63,995 nucleotides of DNA, from assembly GCA_017527205.1 (NCBI GenBank), contig JAFXQK010000007.1:1-63995 (forward strand), given 5' to 3'. The position numbers and the translations under genes were made by a program. The notes below the pieces were generated by a model, which saw only the letters and a list, made by a program, of their open reading frames with translations, searched no databases and was not told the origin of the DNA. This DNA is from Lachnospiraceae bacterium. Its GTDB lineage: Bacteria > Bacillota > Clostridia > Lachnospirales > Lachnospiraceae. Numbering within the stretch: the first letter of the stretch is position 1; every line of letters starts with the position of its first letter. Shown here piece after piece: positions 60,421-63,995 of the stretch.

Positions 60421-60457
60421 GACTTCTTTCCTTCCTTACTCTTTGGGTTGTCATATG

Positions 60458-62035
60458 CTACGCTCCCATCATGGAAAATGCCGGAATCATGATCATCAGC
60501 ATGACCATGGAAAGGAGCATGACCATGGGAATCAAAAGCTTGGTTTCGGCCTCCTCGCCTAAGCGTTTTCCACTTTGGATTCTCCCATCTGCCGCCATGA
60601 TGGCTTCCTCCTCAAGCCTAGAGAGAAGCGTGCTGCTTCCTTTCTTCAAATTCTGACACAGCAGCGTGCTAAGCTTTACGTATTCTCTTGGACCCGCACG
60701 CTTTCCAAAATGCTCATAAGCGGTTTGCTCCGAGACCCCTGCCTGCATCTCACGAAAGGCATAGGCCGCCAGTTCATTCGACTTTCCGAGTCTCCCAAAG
60801 GCTGCCCGAATGGTCATCCCCGATACAAGATATAATGCAAGTCCATGTACCAGGTCAGGATATCCTAGCCGCAGCCACTCCCGCCTTTTTTTCACCTGAT
60901 CCTCCAGATCCTTATCCATCAAAAAGAATACGCCCACGGATGACGCCACGCTCATCCCTAAAATTGTCAGCGGTAACTGCTCCTGCCCTTCGCTTCCCCC
61001 CTTCAGCAAGAGACAGAGGGAGAAAAAAAATCCCAGCAGCAAGATCAGGAACGATAATCCCATTTTCCCGCCATAATATTTCTCCAAAAGCTCCTCGCGG
61101 TTTTCCTCAGGATATAGGATCTCCAGATGCTTCCGAAGCTTCTCCCCTCCGTAAGGGCATAGGCGGTGCGCCCTCAGGAAGGTGTATGTCCTTCTCCCAA
61201 GCCTTGCCATCTTCCCAAGAATTCCCGTTTGCGCCATGGCTGCCAGCTTTTCTTTTCTTTCCTGTCCCTCCATCTGGCTCCAGATATTCTGGAAAATCTT
61301 CTCGCCCAAAAGAAGCGCCAGAAGATATAGCACCAGGCAAAGCGTCATGATTCCCACCCCGGAAAGGTCATGATATAAAGGCTGAAAGTATTCAGAATAG
61401 GTTACGGAAATATAGGCTGTAATGCCAAAGGGCATGAGGCGCATAACATTCTGCTCCATTCTGCGTCCTGCCAGCATGGTCTGCACCTCCTGTCTGGCCT
61501 CGATGCGTTGACTGATCAAATTAGCACTGGCACGAATCATCTCTGAAAGGCTTCCGCCGCCGCGCTTTGCAATGGAAAACATCTGACCAAACTGCAAAAT
61601 TTCCTCACATCCACTCCTGACTCCAAAATCCAGCAGCAGCTCCTCCAATGCAACGTTAATGACAAGCCCACGCCGAAGGATTTCCAGCTCTTCATAAATC
61701 ATGGAGTCTTCGCCATATAGACTTCGCATGTCCTCACGGCTCTCCAAAAAAGCATTTTCCACGGCATATCCTGCCTGCAGGGATGCAGAGACCGACAAAA
61801 TACATTCCTTGAACTGCTCCGTCAGCTCCTGTCTTCGCTTCTCCCCTTTTTGCTTTTTTACATAGCGCACCCATAACCATCCCAGCGGTGCCAAGGGCAG
61901 CACGGCTAAAAGAGAGCGGTAGAAAAACCAAGAGAAAAACAAGAGAATTCCAACAGCCTGCGTTAAAACCACGATCCATTCTCTTTTCGAGAATTCATAT
62001 TGGTGATAGTCCCGCAGTTTTAAGCTTGTCTTCAT
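60458..62035 (-). CDS. TadB-TadC fusion (type II secretion system F-like protein)
   Basis: A 525-aa membrane platform protein for Tad pili. Residues 1 to about 260 correspond to TadB: two N-terminal hydrophobic segments, then QFKECILSVSASLQAGYAVE and LQFGQMFSIAKRGGGSLSEM, and two more (PFGITAYISVTYSEY, IMTLCLVLYLLALLL). Residues about 290-525 correspond to TadC: LSFLILLLGFFFSLCLLLKG, YPDLVHGLALYLVSGMTIRAAF and VKLSTLLCQNLKKGSSTLL, with a final hydrophobic pair. In most Tad loci these are two genes. The start overlaps the cpaF end by 41 bp. Confidence 0.86.
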   Translation of the reverse strand: MKTSLKLRDYHQYEFSKREWIVVLTQAVGILLFFSWFFYRSLLAVLPLAPLGWLWVRYVKKQKGEKRRQELTEQFKECILSVSASLQAGYAVENAFLESREDMRSLYGEDSMIYEELEILRRGLVINVALEELLLDFGVRSGCEEILQFGQMFSIAKRGGGSLSEMIRASANLISQRIEARQEVQTMLAGRRMEQNVMRLMPFGITAYISVTYSEYFQPLYHDLSGVGIMTLCLVLYLLALLLGEKIFQNIWSQMEGQERKEKLAAMAQTGILGKMARLGRRTYTFLRAHRLCPYGGEKLRKHLEILYPEENREELLEKYYGGKMGLSFLILLLGFFFSLCLLLKGGSEGQEQLPLTILGMSVASSVGVFFLMDKDLEDQVKKRREWLRLGYPDLVHGLALYLVSGMTIRAAFGRLGKSNELAAYAFREMQAGVSEQTAYEHFGKRAGPREYVKLSTLLCQNLKKGSSTLLSRLEEEAIMAADGRIQSGKRLGEEAETKLLIPMVMLLSMVMLMIMIPAFSMMGA

Positions 62036-63221
62036 GCATCAGTTCTCCCTTACGCACCAATTTCCCAAGGACCTTGCCATCTTCCTCCTGCCCCATTTCC
62101 TCGAACGCAAATAGCGTTGCCAGTTGCACCTCTCCGTCCTGATATCCCAGGACCTCCGCAATTTCCAATACCTTTCTCGACTTATCGCGAAGTCTCCCAA
62201 GGTGAACTATCAAATCAATTCCTGAGGCGATCTGTTGGCGAATTGCCGCCAGCGGAAGCTCCATTCCCATCAGAACCATATTCTCCAAGCGGGAAAGCAT
62301 GTCCCTTGCACTGTTCGCGTGTCCCGTAGACATACTGCCGTCATGCCCCGTATTCAAGCATTGCAGCATGTCCATCGCCTCCGCGCCCCTGACCTCTCCG
62401 ACAATGATCCGATCAGGCCTCATGCGAAGTGACGTACGGATCAGCTCGCGAATTGTGATTTCACGACACCCGGAGGTGTTCCCGTTTCTGGTTTCCAATC
62501 GCACTAAATTGTCGACACCCAGAAGCTGAAGCTCCGCCGAGTCCTCGATCGTAATAATCCTTTCATCCCGTTGTGCGAAGGCCGAGAGTGCGTTTAGGAA
62601 GGTCGTTTTTCCACTTCCCGTGCCTCCGCTAATGAAAATGTTATAATGCGCCTTCACAAGTCGTTCGAGAAATTCTGCCGCCTCCTTCGTGATGGATCCA
62701 AAGGCCATGAGCTGCTCCATCGTGATCGGTTTTTTCGGAAAACGCCGAATCGTCACAATCGGGCCGTTGATGGCCACGGGGTCCATCACGACGTTCACCC
62801 TTGCGCCATCCGGCAGTCTGGCATCCACGATTGGAGAGGCTTCATTCACGACTCGATTGCAGCCTGCCACGATTTGTTGGATTATGTCAGACAATCTCTC
62901 CTTCGAATCAAAGGACAGGTCTAACCGCGTCAGCCGTCCATTTCGCTCCACAAAAATATGATCCCTGCCGTTGATCATGATCTCCGTCACGGTTGGATCC
63001 TCCACAAAAAACTGCAGTACGTCCAATCGTCGCATGGAATCAAACAATTCCTTTTTCAGCCGCAGCCTCTGTTCCACCGTAAGGCGACAGGTATCGGGAC
63101 TTTCCAGCAGCTCCTCATCAATCAGCTCCTCCACTTCTTCATCCGCATAGTCCCTGCCATAATCCATTTTTTCCCTGACATGATCCCTCATTTCTTGCTT
63201 GATCCTTTGGATATCCACCAT
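61995..63221 (-). CDS. cpaF: CpaF/TadA-family pilus ATPase
   Basis: A 408-aa secretion ATPase that powers Tad pilus assembly. Walker A GGTGSGKTT is at 199-207. The Asp box, LVRLETRNGNTSG, the Walker B-like RPDRIIVGEVRGAEAMDML and the His box TGHDGSMSTGHANS are all intact. N-terminal helices (RLTVEQRLRLKKELFDSM) precede it. GAGAGGG lies upstream of the ATG 63221. Next to the TadZ-like protein, as usual. Confidence 0.94.
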   Translation of the reverse strand: MVDIQRIKQEMRDHVREKMDYGRDYADEEVEELIDEELLESPDTCRLTVEQRLRLKKELFDSMRRLDVLQFFVEDPTVTEIMINGRDHIFVERNGRLTRLDLSFDSKERLSDIIQQIVAGCNRVVNEASPIVDARLPDGARVNVVMDPVAINGPIVTIRRFPKKPITMEQLMAFGSITKEAAEFLERLVKAHYNIFISGGTGSGKTTFLNALSAFAQRDERIITIEDSAELQLLGVDNLVRLETRNGNTSGCREITIRELIRTSLRMRPDRIIVGEVRGAEAMDMLQCLNTGHDGSMSTGHANSARDMLSRLENMVLMGMELPLAAIRQQIASGIDLIVHLGRLRDKSRKVLEIAEVLGYQDGEVQLATLFAFEEMGQEEDGKVLGKLVRKGELMHEDKLKTAGLSPI

Positions 63222-63277
63222 AAGCTACCCTCTCTCTATCTCGATCTCTTTATCCCCATCCCTCTATCCCCATTTCT

Positions 63278-63995
63278 TTATGAGTCCTTCTGCAGCAATT
63301 CCCGTATTTGCTCCTCCACGTAGTCCGCCAATTCACCTCGGTCATAGTACTCTAGCTCTGCCGGAAGATGTCGTATTTTCGGCAGCCTGCATCGAAGCGT
63401 TTTCTGAAGGACGTCATCAAAAGAATATTGCTCTAACAATTTTTCATATTGTGTCAGCTTTCCGCTTGCCGCGCGATCCTCCATGGTAATGGTGTACACT
63501 CGATAGCAGGCCCGCAGGACGTCAAAAAGCCCCTGCATGCATTCCGACAGATCCATGACAATATATTCATATTCCCCGAGTTCCTGTAGCCTTTGCATAA
63601 ACGTAAGCCATTCCTTTGGCGTAATGCCAAGCAGGTTCTGTCCGGACTTCATGGGAGGGATATAGTCTAATAGGCCAAGCTTTCCCACCATACTCTGTAG
63701 TCTTAAGGCAAACTTGTCATTTTCCGCTCCAAGGAAATACAAAAGGTCCGCCAAATCCCTTGTCTGTGCATCTGCCAAAAGCTCCTGATCCGCTGCAAAA
63801 TACTCAAAGTTGAGATATAGGGTTTTATAATCCCTCGACAAAAGCTTTGACATCGTGATCGCAAACGGTGTCTGCATGCATCTGCGCACGGGAGAAAAGA
63901 ATCCGATGAACCTTGTTTTTCCCTCGATGCCCAGTCTCGGCAGCACCTGCGTACAGATTTCCAGATAGACGGCAATCAGTTCCCGAAGGACATGG
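63278..63995 (-). CDS. TadZ/CpaE-like protein (5' end outside window)
   Basis: The reading frame stays open to the window edge, so the start lies outside; 238 codons are visible (a GTG at 63946 is internal). TadZ/CpaE proteins are ParA-like ATPases that position the Tad machinery. The deviant Walker region here reads FFSPVRRCMQTPFAITMSK; relatives have a Lys where Gln stands (CxKT), so nucleotide use may be lost. TLYLNFEYFAADQELLA and YIVMDLSECMQGL fit the rest of the fold. A receiver-like N-terminal domain, if any, would be beyond the edge. Confidence 0.8.
   Translation of the reverse strand, partial: HVLRELIAVYLEICTQVLPRLGIEGKTRFIGFFSPVRRCMQTPFAITMSKLLSRDYKTLYLNFEYFAADQELLADAQTRDLADLLYFLGAENDKFALRLQSMVGKLGLLDYIPPMKSGQNLLGITPKEWLTFMQRLQELGEYEYIVMDLSECMQGLFDVLRACYRVYTITMEDRAASGKLTQYEKLLEQYSFDDVLQKTLRCRLPKIRHLPAELEYYDRGELADYVEEQIRELLQKDS

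Noticed and set aside
60471..60656. Plus-strand reading frames antisense to the TadB-TadC and TadG-like genes
   Set aside because: They are mirror images of real coding sequence with no ribosome site of their own.

Overview
The window reads as chromosomal DNA of a Gram-positive anaerobe of the class Clostridia, most likely family Lachnospiraceae; I cannot name the genus. This rests on strong AGGAGG-type ribosome sites, mid-range GC, and gene families typical of that group: VanW, CD3324, DUF5702 and DUF6382/FHA proteins, a Tad pilus locus, and GH43 with galactokinase. Almost every gene lies on the minus strand. Only a LURP-one-like gene (29841) and a CE2/SGNH esterase (53866) are on the plus strand. 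No rRNA, tRNA, CRISPR array or transposase was seen.

Region 1, about 1-29.6 kb, is an accessory stretch of small-molecule-modifying enzymes. It holds eleven intact GNAT acetyltransferase domains plus two broken ones, four P-loop kinase-like proteins (one fused to a GNAT), two aminoglycoside-phosphotransferase-like proteins (one without the catalytic Asp), a nucleotidyltransferase, two methyltransferases (one fused to a peptidase-E-like domain), an MBL hydrolase, an esterase and a nitroreductase. A KptA RNA 2'-phosphotransferase, a PARG-like macrodomain protein and a possible ADP-ribosyltransferase-fold protein also lie here, as do a TldD/TldE-like pair and TatD. The best regulatory signal of the window is at 22.5-24.6 kb. 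An ABC-F ribosome-protection gene is preceded by a perfect-consensus promoter, a 23-codon leader peptide with a strong ribosome site, and an intrinsic terminator, which together form an antibiotic-sensing attenuator. Palindromic elements (21084, 24188) and a 62-bp tandem repeat (9703) lie between genes here.

Region 2, about 29.8-40.4 kb, looks like core metabolism and envelope. A CDF metal transporter, VanZ, TrmL, an aminotransferase overlapping an Lrp regulator, an AIR-synthase-related protein and VanW form a closely spaced series. It is headed by a 33-codon membrane peptide and a good promoter (37535-37563). Galactokinase and a GH43 glycosidase follow.

Region 3, about 40.4-55.3 kb, holds a large PAS-GGDEF-EAL protein 21 bp upstream of GH43, an Fe-S aldo/keto reductase, an AI-2E exporter, an RluA pseudouridine synthase, a GAF-GGDEF cyclase, two RNA methyltransferases, an ACT-domain protein, a histidine kinase/response regulator pair, the CE2 esterase and a stand-alone FakA/YloV C-terminal-type domain.

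Region 4, 55.4-63995, is a Tad (type IVb Flp) pilus operon. Transcription order is TadZ-like (partial), CpaF ATPase, a TadB-TadC fusion, a 17-bp minisatellite, a Flp-type pilin, a DUF5702 TadG-like protein, a TadE-like protein with a Cys-rich tail, a prepilin peptidase, a second TadE-like protein, and an FHA protein.
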